A stretch of DNA of 64,000 nucleotides from Bacteroidales bacterium (lineage in GTDB: Bacteria > Bacteroidota > Bacteroidia > Bacteroidales > UBA3663), in assembly GCA_017548545.1 (NCBI GenBank), contig JAFYZW010000135.1:37809-101808 (forward strand), in the 5' to 3' direction. The position numbers and the translations under genes are program-made. Below are positions 19,537-26,690 of the stretch, in pieces. The notes beneath the pieces are model-generated. The model had not been told where the DNA came from. It searched no databases and worked only from the letters and a program-made list of their open reading frames with translations. Each line of letters opens with the position of its first letter. Position 1 is the first letter of the stretch.

Positions 19537-19930
19537 GCACTCTGTCGGCCGACAGAGTGCTTCCGCAATTTGATAAAGTACTCTGGCGGCCGTCAGAGTG
19601 CTTGCGCGATTTGATAGAGCATTATGACGCGCGACAGAGTACTTCCGCAATCTGATAGAGCACTCTGACGCGCGACATAATGCTTCCGCGATCTGATGGA
19701 GAACTCTGACGCGCGACATAATGCTTGCTGTGATCTGATAGAGCACTCTGACGGGCGACATAATGCTTCCGCGATCTGATAGAGCACTCTGACGGGCGAC
19801 ATAATGCTTCCGCGATTTGATAGAGCACTCTGACGGGCGACATAATGCTTCCGCACTCTGATGGAGCACTCTGACGGGCGACATAATGCTTCCGCAATCT
19901 GATAGAGCACTACGACGGCCGACAGAGTGC
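19537..19930. repeat. Ten-unit 41-bp tandem array of near-palindromes
   Basis: Units begin at 19537, 19578, 19619, 19660, 19701, 19743, 19784, 19825, 19866 and 19907: a 41-bp period with one 42-bp step. Each unit is a 24-bp palindrome-like core plus a 17-bp linker such as TTCCGCGATCTGATAGA. The first core (19537-19560, GCACTCTGTCGG and its exact complement) is perfect. Inner units share a decayed core with GACGGGCGACATAATGC. Linkers are also conserved, so this is not a CRISPR array. It starts 16 bases after the last gene of the glycan locus. Confidence 0.93.
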
Positions 19931-20054
19931 TCTATGACGTAGAAGATCGATAGTTTGTAATCGCAACCGTCTTTCCGCCGAAGGATAATCACCGGTCCTA
20001 AATACAGAAAAGCATTTTCAAATTTATCATTCAAAGTCGGGCAAGCCCTAACAA

Positions 20055-20100
20055 AATGCGGAAACGCGTCCACTATGTGACGCGTTTCCGCATTGTTTTT
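20055..20100 (+). terminator. Hairpin with 15-bp perfect stem and T-run
   Basis: AATGCGGAAACGCGT at 20055-20069 is exactly complementary to 20080-20094, with a 10-base loop, followed by GTTTTT. It probably ends transcription coming from the glycan locus or the 41-bp array. An ATG inside its left arm (20056) is therefore an unlikely start codon. Confidence 0.8.
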
Positions 20101-20115
20101 CGTGGACAATTACTG

Positions 20116-20334
20116 ATGAAATTGCTTGTAGATATCGTTTTTGCAACCGTGTTGCAAAGCATTATTTGTACCTTTGCCGATTGTCTCGCCCGAACCGTCA
20201 TGACCCGCATGGGATGGTTTACGCCATCCTTCGATACTGCCGACGATGTGAAGCACAGGCTGGAGCCGCACTACGATATTCTCGACTTCCACGTAGAAGG
20301 TGCTATGCTGTATTTCAGGGCAAGAAAGAGATAA
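20116..20334 (+). CDS. Small hypothetical protein
   Basis: A 72-residue frame from the ATG at 20116; an upstream ATG at 20056 lies in a terminator stem and was rejected. The first ~35 residues are mostly hydrophobic (LLVDIVFATVLQSIICTF) and could form one membrane segment. The rest is polar (DTADDVKHRLEPHYDILDF, then MLYFRARKR). No family was recognised. It stands alone between a terminator and a repeat-rich region, so it may be real but minor, or an unexpressed frame. Confidence 0.4.
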   Translation: MKLLVDIVFATVLQSIICTFADCLARTVMTRMGWFTPSFDTADDVKHRLEPHYDILDFHVEGAMLYFRARKR

Positions 20335-20375
20335 GGTGTCGGAAAAATAAAAAAATAAAATATAAAAGACTCATG

Positions 20376-20565
20376 TTTCGCAAATGCTCAACTTGATGGA
20401 TATTAAGGGATTTTTGGGGATATTAAGGGATATTAGGTGACGTCCCCTTCGCCTGTTGAGATTGGGGGCCAAGAAAGTCACGTCCGAGAGAAACGTCCCT
20501 AAAAATCCCTTAATGTCCTTTAGAATCCCTTAGAATCCTCAACTTTCGCATTTGCGAAAGTTGAG
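20376..20565. repeat. MITE-like foldback element
   Basis: Terminal 12-bp inverted repeats TTTCGCAAATGC (20376-20387) and its exact complement (20548-20559) enclose a second inverted pair, ATTAAGGGATTTTT (20402-20415) and its complement (20501-20514). The right end itself is a 13-bp-arm hairpin (20538-20565, arms starting CTCAACTTTCGCA). No open reading frame lies inside. The build suggests a non-autonomous mobile element or a long regulatory stem-loop. No target-site duplication was identified. Confidence 0.65.
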
Positions 20566-20728
20566 TAAAAGATAAATTTTATTTCGTCATCTGACTTCTT
20601 AATGTACTCCCCTAAATAAAGTTGACTGGTAGTTCAGCTTTAGATTGTTGACTTTCTCAAACTTCGTCACAAGTGGAGAAGCCGCTCTTTTCCTGAGAAT
20701 ATGGATAATTTCACCATGCAAAAACAAA
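20566..20728. other. Intergenic DNA with a possible coding remnant
   Basis: AT-rich spacer. On the - strand, 20694 to 20599 is an open stretch of 31 codons ending in TAA (tail NNLKLNYQSTLFRGVH), next to TGTACTCCCC. It resembles the tail of a decayed gene, perhaps of an insertion sequence, but is too short to assign. Nothing else was seen. Confidence 0.3.
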
Positions 20729-20766
20729 AGCCGCCAACGCCCCACCACGGGAGCCTGTTGGCGGCT
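20729..20766 (-). terminator. Terminator of the hydrolase operon
   Basis: AGCCGCCAAC (20729-20738) pairs with GTTGGCGGCT (20757-20766). On the - strand the stem is followed by TTTTGTTTTT. It lies 30 bases beyond the stop of the hydrolase gene. Confidence 0.85.
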
Positions 20767-20796
20767 ACCTTTGTGCCTATTCTTTCCAGAGCGTGA

Positions 20797-21897
20797 TTAT
20801 TTGAGATACTGTGTGAAGAATGCTTCTACCTTATCCCAAGGAATGTAGTTGCCCTTGCCGCCGTCGTAGAGATCACAATGTGAGGCACCGGGGATGATGA
20901 GCAACTGCTTGTTCTCTGGCACGGGGTTGGGTTTGCCTACGAAATTGTAGCCTTCAGTCTTGCCTTCCACCATATACTTATAGGCAGCCTCGCCAAAGTA
21001 GCGCGAGTGAGCCTTTTCGCCGTGCATTACCATTACGGCAGAGCGGATCTCGTTGATGTAGTAGAGGAAACGGGCGTTGGCGTAGCCTAAAGTGCCGATG
21101 ACGCGCCAGCCGTCGCCAGAGTTGCCGCTGCGGGCATGGAAGCCTCTTTCAGTTTTATAGTAGTCGTGATAGTCCTTCAGGAACTGAGGGGCCTCGGCGG
21201 GCACAGAGTCCATCACACCACCTGCCATTGCCTTGGGGTCGGCCAGGCGCTGCTTCGATAGTGCCTCACGAGCCGCGTGGCGCGACTCTTCCTTGTCCTC
21301 GCTGTCGAAGTAGCCGTTGCCGCTGACGCGGCTCATGTCGTACATCGTGCTGGCAAGGGTGGCCTTGATACGAGTGTCGGCAGCGGCAGCGTTCAAGGCG
21401 ATGCCTCCCCATCCGCAGATACCGATGATGCCAATCTTCTCGGCATCTACATTTTCCAGTTTCGACAGGAAATCGACGGCAGCCATAAAGTCCTCGGTGT
21501 TGATGTCGGGCGATGCCGTGCGACGGGGCTCACCGCTACTCTCACCAGTATAAGACGGATCGAAGGCCAGCGTCACAAAACCGCGCTCTGCCATCGTCTG
21601 GGCATAGAGCCCGCTGCACTGTTCCTTCACGGCTCCGAAGGGGCCGCTCACGGCGATGGCCGCCAGCTTGCCCTCAGCATTCTTAGGGGTATAGAGGTCG
21701 GCAGCCAGTGTCAGGCCATACTGTGTCTCGAACGTCACCTTCTGGTGGTTCACCTTCTCGCTCTGCGGGAACGTCTTGTCCCACTCCTGTGTCAATTCCA
21801 ATTTCTGCATATTCTCTTCTGTTTTAATTTGTTTGTTACTGTTGTTACATGCCGTCAGCACTCCCAATGCGAGCATGGCTAATAATACCTTCTTCAT
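20797..21897 (-). CDS. Alpha/beta hydrolase lipoprotein with cysteine nucleophile
   Basis: 366 residues. The N-terminus is a lipoprotein signal (LGVLTACNNS). The body is an alpha/beta hydrolase of the YcjY/dienelactone-hydrolase-like type: FDPSYTGESSGEPRR, then the nucleophile elbow GICGWGG with Cys161 in place of Ser, and a late His in PGASHCDLYD. A Cys nucleophile is known in dienelactone hydrolases. It is predicted to act in the cell envelope on an unknown ester or lactone. Its start overlaps the stop of the cyclophilin-like gene by 4 bases, and the CMD-cupin gene is further upstream, so the three are co-expressed. Confidence 0.85.
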   Translation of the reverse strand: MKKVLLAMLALGVLTACNNSNKQIKTEENMQKLELTQEWDKTFPQSEKVNHQKVTFETQYGLTLAADLYTPKNAEGKLAAIAVSGPFGAVKEQCSGLYAQTMAERGFVTLAFDPSYTGESSGEPRRTASPDINTEDFMAAVDFLSKLENVDAEKIGIIGICGWGGIALNAAAADTRIKATLASTMYDMSRVSGNGYFDSEDKEESRHAAREALSKQRLADPKAMAGGVMDSVPAEAPQFLKDYHDYYKTERGFHARSGNSGDGWRVIGTLGYANARFLYYINEIRSAVMVMHGEKAHSRYFGEAAYKYMVEGKTEGYNFVGKPNPVPENKQLLIIPGASHCDLYDGGKGNYIPWDKVEAFFTQYLK

Positions 21898-22490
21898 CTT
21901 ATTATCTTTTTACCGTCGCGAATCACGATACCCTTTTGTCCGGCCTTTGCCAGACGGCCATCGAGGGTGTAGCATTCACTTCTTACCTCATCCATCTTCC
22001 TTCTTACATCACTGATGCCCGTGGTCTTGTCAGTGAGCGAGAGCGTAACGGTGACGCTGCCGCTACCGGCCTTGACAAAGTCCTTCACCTGCTGCTGTGT
22101 CATGCCGTCGAGCTTGCCGATGCGGGTGAAGTCCCATGAGTTCTGTGCGTAGTAGATGCAGAGCGCGCTGCCCTGATAGAGGATGAGGTCGCCCGGCTCG
22201 GTGACGATCTGCTCGTTGTTCTGCGGGAACGAGTAGCCCAGTGCGCCCACCTTCTCGAAGCTGCCGTAGTCGCTTGCCTCGTAGGTGATGTCGCCCTGCT
22301 GCAGCTGTGCCACCAGGGCCTGTGTAGATGAGTTGCTGACCAGCGTCGCCGACTTGGTGACGCCGCCGATGGTGATGTAGAGTTTCGGCATATCGCTATT
22401 GTTTGTTTCGTTTGTATTCGCCTTGGCTTCTTCGCTTGTGCAGCCCGTCATGAACAGGGCCGTCAGCATCGTAATCAGTATTTTCTTCAT
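21894..22490 (-). CDS. Cyclophilin-like-fold lipoprotein
   Basis: 198 residues with a lipobox (ALFMTGCTSEE). Residues about 35-145 match the bacterial cyclophilin-like domain: ITIGGVTKSATLVSNSSTQ, YEASDYGSFEKVGALGYSFP, PGDLILYQGSALCIYYAQNS, FTRIGKLDG. Such domains often accompany oxidoreductases and hydrolases in gut Bacteroidales, but their ligand is unknown. The C-terminal ~50 residues (CYTLDGRLAKAGQKGIVIRD) look like the short export tails seen in Prevotella proteins. It is the middle gene of a three-gene operon. The assignment rests on motif spacing. Confidence 0.78.
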   Translation of the reverse strand: MKKILITMLTALFMTGCTSEEAKANTNETNNSDMPKLYITIGGVTKSATLVSNSSTQALVAQLQQGDITYEASDYGSFEKVGALGYSFPQNNEQIVTEPGDLILYQGSALCIYYAQNSWDFTRIGKLDGMTQQQVKDFVKAGSGSVTVTLSLTDKTTGISDVRRKMDEVRSECYTLDGRLAKAGQKGIVIRDGKKIIR

Positions 22491-22522
22491 ATTTTTAGCG
22501 TCTTGGAAGTCCTAAAAAATAA

Positions 22523-23542
22523 CTATTTCAGTTTGTTGTACTCGTCATCCTCCACGGGGCCGAGCCATTCGGTGGAAGAGCCTTCTTCCTCGCGGGTGTT
22601 ATAGGTGAGGTGCTGGAACCATGAGTCGCGGGCGGCTCCGTGCCAGTGCTTGGTGTCGGCGGGGATGGCGACTACGGTGCCGGGGGTCATCTCCAGGGGT
22701 TCCTTGCCCTCCTCGACATACCAGCCGCGACCGCTGACGCAGATGAGCACCTGGATGTGCTTGTGGTGTATGTGCCAGTTGTTGCGGCAGCCGGGCTCGA
22801 AGGTGACGTTGACGGGACCGCCCTTCATGGTGTCCATGAGTGCCAGGTAGCTGTTGCCGATGAAGAACTTGGCGTACTGGGTGTTGAGCATGCCCTTGGG
22901 CCACGTACCGCGCAGCGTGTAGCCCTCGCTGTTGAGCCAGGCGCAGAGCTCATCGACCTGCTCCGGGGTGTTGCCCATGTTCACCGCACCGCCCTTGTGG
23001 GCAGCCAGTTGCGGAGCCACACCGTCCATTCCCATCAGGGCTGCCACCGTCACCAGTTCGCGGTCGGCAGGCGACAGCTGGTCGCTGGCGAAGATGTCGC
23101 CGAAGAGGTGGGTCTTCAGGTAGTAGTCGTCCTGCGGACAGAACTCGAAGTTGAACTCACGGCCCGAGAGCTGCGTCTGGTTCTTCTTGCCCAGTTCGTA
23201 GGCTCGGCGTGCATCGTCCCATTCAGCGGGGCGCGTCCAGGGCTTGCCCTCCTGCCAATGGGCGTCGGTGTTGGTCTGCAGCACCTTGCCCAGCACGCCC
23301 AGCGCATTCAGCGAGCGCGGGAATCCCGTGTAGGCATATAGCTGTGAGAAGGCCTCCTTCAGCTCGTTGATGGTTACTCCGCCATCGAGCGCCGCCTTCA
23401 CGGCAGGCTCCAGACGATTCATATCTCCCTGTGCCATCAGGCAGGCACATGCTGCCAGATGCTTTTGACGCTCGGTCAGCGTCTGACTGTTAACTGTTGT
23501 CATTGTCATTACTGCAATTAAAATTGTTATTATTCTTTTCAT
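22523..23542 (-). CDS. Exported carboxymuconolactone decarboxylase-like protein with cupin domain
   Basis: 339 residues with a short signal sequence (ITILIAVMTMTTVNSQ). Two CMD/AhpD-like units are visible: residues about 30-110 (LAACACLMAQGDMNRLEPAV, INELKEAFSQLYAYTGFPRS) and about 145-225 (LSPADRELVTVAALMGMDG, AAHKGGAVNMGNTPEQVDEL). A C-terminal cupin (about 240-320) has the metal-type motif NNWHIHHKHIQVLICVSG and a late His in DTKHWHG. CMD proteins include decarboxylases and peroxidase-like redox proteins. Here the export signal and the cupin suggest an envelope enzyme acting on a small aromatic or lactone. It leads the operon and is divergent from an AraC regulator. Confidence 0.87.
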   Translation of the reverse strand: MKRIITILIAVMTMTTVNSQTLTERQKHLAACACLMAQGDMNRLEPAVKAALDGGVTINELKEAFSQLYAYTGFPRSLNALGVLGKVLQTNTDAHWQEGKPWTRPAEWDDARRAYELGKKNQTQLSGREFNFEFCPQDDYYLKTHLFGDIFASDQLSPADRELVTVAALMGMDGVAPQLAAHKGGAVNMGNTPEQVDELCAWLNSEGYTLRGTWPKGMLNTQYAKFFIGNSYLALMDTMKGGPVNVTFEPGCRNNWHIHHKHIQVLICVSGRGWYVEEGKEPLEMTPGTVVAIPADTKHWHGAARDSWFQHLTYNTREEEGSSTEWLGPVEDDEYNKLK

Positions 23543-23568
23543 TTTTGTTTTGTTTATGAATCACGCCG

Positions 23569-23576
23569 CAAAGGTA
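23569..23576 (-). promoter_or_regulatory. -7 box of the CMD-cupin operon
   Basis: On the - strand TACCTTTG fits TAnnTTTG, 26 bases before the start at 23542. It faces away from the AraC promoter, so the shared 156-base spacer is the likely operator region. Confidence 0.6.
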
Positions 23577-23663
23577 CGGCGATTTTCGCATTCTTCTGTT
23601 ACGAAAAACCGCCATTATATGTAGAAAATCGGAAGAAGATGCAAATAATTCAAGAATTTTATG

Positions 23664-23671
23664 TATTTTTG
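23664..23671 (+). promoter_or_regulatory. -7 box of the AraC regulator gene
   Basis: TATTTTTG fits TAnnTTTG, 27 bases before the start at 23699. Confidence 0.55.
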
Positions 23672-23698
23672 CACCGCAAACAAGAAATCTGAACAGTT

Positions 23699-24523
23699 AT
23701 GGAACGCCAATTAGTATCGCACGAGAAGCCCGTTGCCATCCTGACGGGCGTGTTCCCGGAATACTCGCGGGAGGGTATCGCCGTAGATTGCGGCCACGTG
23801 ATTCTCTGTAGGCAGGGATCGGCACGGATGATGCTGAACTTCCGCGAACTGCGGCAGGAGAAGGACGTGACGGTCATCCTCTATCCGGGCGACGTGGTGA
23901 TGGTGCAGGACGTGAGCGACGACTTCGCCATCGAGTACCTTGTGGTGACCGACGACATCATGATCGAGGCACAACTTGAGCTGTCGCAGGCCGATGCCAT
24001 CCGCGACAACCGGCACGTGTCATCGCACGAGATAGCGGCACTGGCCGACGCGCTGCTGACCGTCTGCAACGCCTCCATCCATTTCGGCGACGCGAAGGAC
24101 GCCCGCGACATCGGCATCCTGCAGATGCGCAGTTTCCTGACCGCCTACGGATGCTGGCTGGCACGCCACGGGCACGTCAGCGGACGCTATGCCTCGCGCA
24201 GCGCCGAGCTCTTCGCCCGATTCATGCACCTGCTGACACGGCACTACCGCGAGACGCGGCAGGTGGCCTTCTATGCCGAGAAGATGAACGTCACGCCGAA
24301 ATACCTGAACGGCATCATCTTTGAACAGACAGGCAAGACCGCCAAGGCAGCTATCGATGACTACGTGGTGATGCAGCTCAAGCTCACCCTGCAGACCGCC
24401 GACCAGACGGTGAACGAGACCGCCTGGCAGTACAACTTCTCCAGCCTCTCATTCTTCTGCGACTACTTCCGCCGCCACGTCGGCCTCACTCCCATGGCCT
24501 ATCGGGAGCAGGCTCATTCGTAA
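23699..24523 (+). CDS. AraC-family transcriptional regulator
   Basis: 274 residues. The N-terminal half is a cupin-like sensor (VILCRQGSARMMLNFREL, then VTVILYPGDVVMVQDVSDD). The C-terminal ~100 residues carry the double helix-turn-helix of AraC proteins: HYRETRQVAFYAEKMNVTPK, LNGIIFEQTGKTAKAAIDDY, VNETAWQYNFSSLSFFCDYF, HVGLTPMAYR. It is transcribed away from the CMD-cupin/cyclophilin-like/hydrolase operon and most likely controls it in response to a substrate of those enzymes. Regulator identity is clear; the ligand is unknown. Confidence 0.92.
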   Translation: MERQLVSHEKPVAILTGVFPEYSREGIAVDCGHVILCRQGSARMMLNFRELRQEKDVTVILYPGDVVMVQDVSDDFAIEYLVVTDDIMIEAQLELSQADAIRDNRHVSSHEIAALADALLTVCNASIHFGDAKDARDIGILQMRSFLTAYGCWLARHGHVSGRYASRSAELFARFMHLLTRHYRETRQVAFYAEKMNVTPKYLNGIIFEQTGKTAKAAIDDYVVMQLKLTLQTADQTVNETAWQYNFSSLSFFCDYFRRHVGLTPMAYREQAHS

Positions 24524-24571
24524 TGATGAGATAGTTTCGTAACAAATGGTCATTTCCTGTTGGAAGGAGAA

Positions 24572-24703
24572 TCAGAGTGCGGCACTGATGAGCGAGCGGA
24601 ACTGCTGGATGCCCTGGTGGTTGTTGTCGAGGGCTTCGACTTCCTTCAGGTAGCGTTCTGCCTTCTCGCGGTCGCCCATGCCGTAGTAGCCGAGGGCGAG
24701 CAT
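24572..24703 (-). pseudogene. C-terminal remnant of a TPR-repeat protein
   Basis: On the - strand 43 codons read MLALGYYGMGDREKAERYL, then EVEALDNNHQGIQQF, ending RSLISAAL and a TGA. The helix-pair pattern and the G-Y-Y-x-x-G-D-x-x-K-A motif are typical of tetratricopeptide repeats. Upstream of 24703 the frame passes into unrelated AT-rich sequence, so only the tail of a larger gene survives. This points to a deletion or recombination junction near 24704. Confidence 0.7.
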
Positions 24704-25057
24704 TTACCCACGCAGAATCTACTTTCCGATGCAGAAAGTAATATCTGCAAATGTAAATGGCTGATAATCAGTGTAAATACACCTGTTTGTGGGTGTTAAA
24801 AGTGACTCCGAGGGACAGTGGAGGGACGCAAAATAGGCAAAAATCTGCAAATATGACTGCCTTCAAAAAAATGCATGTGGCCCAATGGCAGAAACACTAT
24901 TAGGGATCCATAACCAATCGAAGTGACTGAATAAGTAATGCCTTCAAATGTCATCGATGAAGGAATTTGACAAGTCAAGTTTGTTTTTGACAAGTTATTA
25001 TTGCAAACAGCTGGAAAAACAATGAAACGAATGATAAATATGCATGTTTTTGAATCA
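24704..25057 (-). pseudogene. Spacer with remnant of a BspA-like surface protein
   Basis: The clear part is at 24913-24978 on the - strand, which reads LTCQIPSSMTFEGITYSVTS followed by IG. This is the unit that opens BspA-type leucine-rich repeat proteins (IPSSVTY-G-x-Y-SVTSIG). The flanks do not continue into LRR repeats and no full gene remains. With the adjacent TPR tail it marks a decayed segment. Nothing else was recognised in this stretch. Confidence 0.5.
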
Positions 25058-25065
25058 TATTTTTG
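25058..25065 (+). promoter_or_regulatory. -7 box of the AAA_14 ATPase gene
   Basis: TATTTTTG fits TAnnTTTG. It sits one base before the first of three direct repeats, so transcription would start inside the repeat array. Confidence 0.5.
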
Positions 25066-25066
25066 C

Positions 25067-25153
25067 AAAGTCGCCCCGAAAAGTGTACATTTGTGGCCGA
25101 AAGTCGCCCCGAAAAGTGTAACTGGGGCTGAAAAAGTCGCCCCGAAAAGTGTA
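25067..25153 (+). repeat. Three 21-bp direct repeats at exact 33-bp period
   Basis: Identical 21-bp copies (AAAGTCGCCCCG then AAAAGTGTA) at 25067-25087, 25100-25120 and 25133-25153, separated by 12-base spacers of unrelated sequence. The period is about three helical turns. It is also 11 codons, so a frame through it repeats KVAPKSV three times. The array lies between the promoter box and the ATPase start, which suggests an operator or leader-RNA element. Confidence 0.93.
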
Positions 25154-25186
25154 ATTAAAGCAATAACCTATTCATATTCAACAATT

Positions 25187-26524
25187 ATGTATCAAAGAAA
25201 GATTGAGCAATTCCTAAGGGAATGGAAAAACCATAAGGGTCATAACCCACTCGTTATCAAGGGTTGCCGGCAGTGCGGAAAGACAAGCAGCGTTCTTGAC
25301 TTCGCACGCAAAAACTATGAGCATGTGGTTTATCTTGATTTCCATGAACATCGAGAATACAAAGCGTTTTTTAATGGCGCTCTTGACACGAATACACTTA
25401 CCATGACTATCTCTGCTGGTATAAAAGGTGCCAAGTTTGTAGCAGGCAAAACGTGCTTGGTGTTCGATGAAATACAAGATTGTCCGTTCGCTCGTTCTTC
25501 CTTAAAATTCTTCAAGTTGGATGGTCGCTACGATGTAATTTGCACTGGGTCTCTGTTAGGTGTGAATGGTTATAAAACCAAGGAGGAAATGGAAGAGGAA
25601 GCTGCGGCCTCGATACCAGTAGGTTTCGAACAACATATCATGATGTTTCCCATGGACTTCGAGGAATGGTTATGGGCAAACGGAGTTCAGGAACAGCACA
25701 TAACCTATCTTCGACAGTGTCTCGAAAAGGAAGAGCCTGTCGAAGAGGGCATCCACCAACGGTTGCGTGAATTATTGCTTCGCTACATCGTCGTGGGTGG
25801 TATGCCACGGGCTGTCTCCACTTTTATGGAAACAAATAACATGAATGATGTTCTTGAGGTTCAACGCAGTATCATTGATACGTATAAGTCCGACATGTTG
25901 AAATATGCACGTCAGGAGGACAAATCTCGAATCCGCGAATGTTTCGACTCTATCCCCGTACAACTGGCTAAAGAGAACAAGAAGTTCCAATACTCGGTGA
26001 TACGTAAGAGCGGGCGTTCGAGCCAGTATTTGGGAAGCCTGCAATGGATAGAAGATGCTGGCATAATACAACGTTGTTATAATACTACTATCACCGAACT
26101 GCCTTTAGGTGGAAATGCCATTAACGATATGTTCAAGGTTTATATGACTGATATCGGCTTGCTAATTTCCATGCTCGATGATGGCACAGCGTGGAGCGTC
26201 CTCCAAGGCAACTTATACGCATACAAGGGAGCAATCTTTGAAAACCTGGTTTCGGATATGCTTTGCAAGATGGGACGGAAACTATATTATTTTCAAAAAG
26301 AAGGCGGTCTTGAACTCGACTTTTTAATGCGATACAAGGATGAATGTTGCCCGCTGGAGTGCAAGGCTCACACAGGAAATGCCAAATCGCTTCAGACGGT
26401 ATTGAAACATCCCGAACATTACCATGTATATCATGCCATCAAGGCTGGCGATTATAATGTTGGTCGAAGTGGCCCAGTATTGACTATACCGCTTTACATG
26501 GTTTTTTTGTTGAACGAAACATAA
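25187..26524 (+). CDS. AAA_14-type ATPase with DUF4143 domain
   Basis: 445 residues from the ATG at 25187, where homologues of this family usually start (MYQRKIEQFLREWKN). A longer frame from 25001 only translates the direct repeats. Walker A is KGCRQCGKTSSV, Walker B-like CLVFDEIQDCP, and a sensor region VICTGSLLGVNGY follows. The C-terminal DUF4143 part ends with GGLELDFLMRY and CPLECKAH, a spacing like PD-(D/E)xK nuclease folds. These abundant Bacteroidales ATPases have no settled function. The gene stands alone between a direct-repeat array and a terminator, and has lower GC than its neighbours. Confidence 0.9.
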   Translation: MYQRKIEQFLREWKNHKGHNPLVIKGCRQCGKTSSVLDFARKNYEHVVYLDFHEHREYKAFFNGALDTNTLTMTISAGIKGAKFVAGKTCLVFDEIQDCPFARSSLKFFKLDGRYDVICTGSLLGVNGYKTKEEMEEEAAASIPVGFEQHIMMFPMDFEEWLWANGVQEQHITYLRQCLEKEEPVEEGIHQRLRELLLRYIVVGGMPRAVSTFMETNNMNDVLEVQRSIIDTYKSDMLKYARQEDKSRIRECFDSIPVQLAKENKKFQYSVIRKSGRSSQYLGSLQWIEDAGIIQRCYNTTITELPLGGNAINDMFKVYMTDIGLLISMLDDGTAWSVLQGNLYAYKGAIFENLVSDMLCKMGRKLYYFQKEGGLELDFLMRYKDECCPLECKAHTGNAKSLQTVLKHPEHYHVYHAIKAGDYNVGRSGPVLTIPLYMVFLLNET

Positions 26525-26556
26525 TTTGCATTCACACATTAATATATACCAATAAC

Positions 26557-26593
26557 AAAGAGTGGCATCCCGTTGGAGGGTGTCACTCTTTTT
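26557..26593. terminator. Terminator hairpin, copy 1 of a repeated type
   Basis: AAAGAGTGGCATCC pairs with GGGTGTCACTCTTT across a short loop (CGTTGGA), followed by further Ts. Both strands end in T-runs, which suits the convergent ATPase and aldo/keto reductase genes. A near-identical hairpin is at 61163-61189. Confidence 0.85.
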
Positions 26594-26690
26594 GACTACA
26601 CAGTTTTTCTAATATGACAGGTTTTGTCAAGAAATAATTATGTCAAAAAATATAAAAGATAAAATTTTTTTTATTATCGAGGGTGATAGG

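Noticed and set aside
19537..19930. CRISPR array.
   Set aside because: Repeat-spacer geometry is superficially similar (24 + 17 bp), but the linkers are conserved instead of unique and no cas gene is present.
19483..20109. A 208-codon open frame on the - strand (and two shorter overlapping frames) with repeated peptides such as SALSDRGSIMSPVRV.
   Set aside because: It is produced by the 41-bp tandem array, which happens to lack stops in all three - frames. The period is not a multiple of three, so the same peptide cycles through the frames. It also runs through a terminator hairpin.
20599..20694. Insertion-sequence end on the - strand.
   Set aside because: A 31-codon tail next to TGTACTCCCC is suggestive, but no inverted terminal repeat, no transposase motif and no target duplication could be shown.
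25067..25153. Short CRISPR array or coding extension of the ATPase (KVAPKSV repeats).
   Set aside because: Spacers of 12 bases are too short for CRISPR. The frame stays open only because 33 is a multiple of three, and family members start at MYQRKI (25187).
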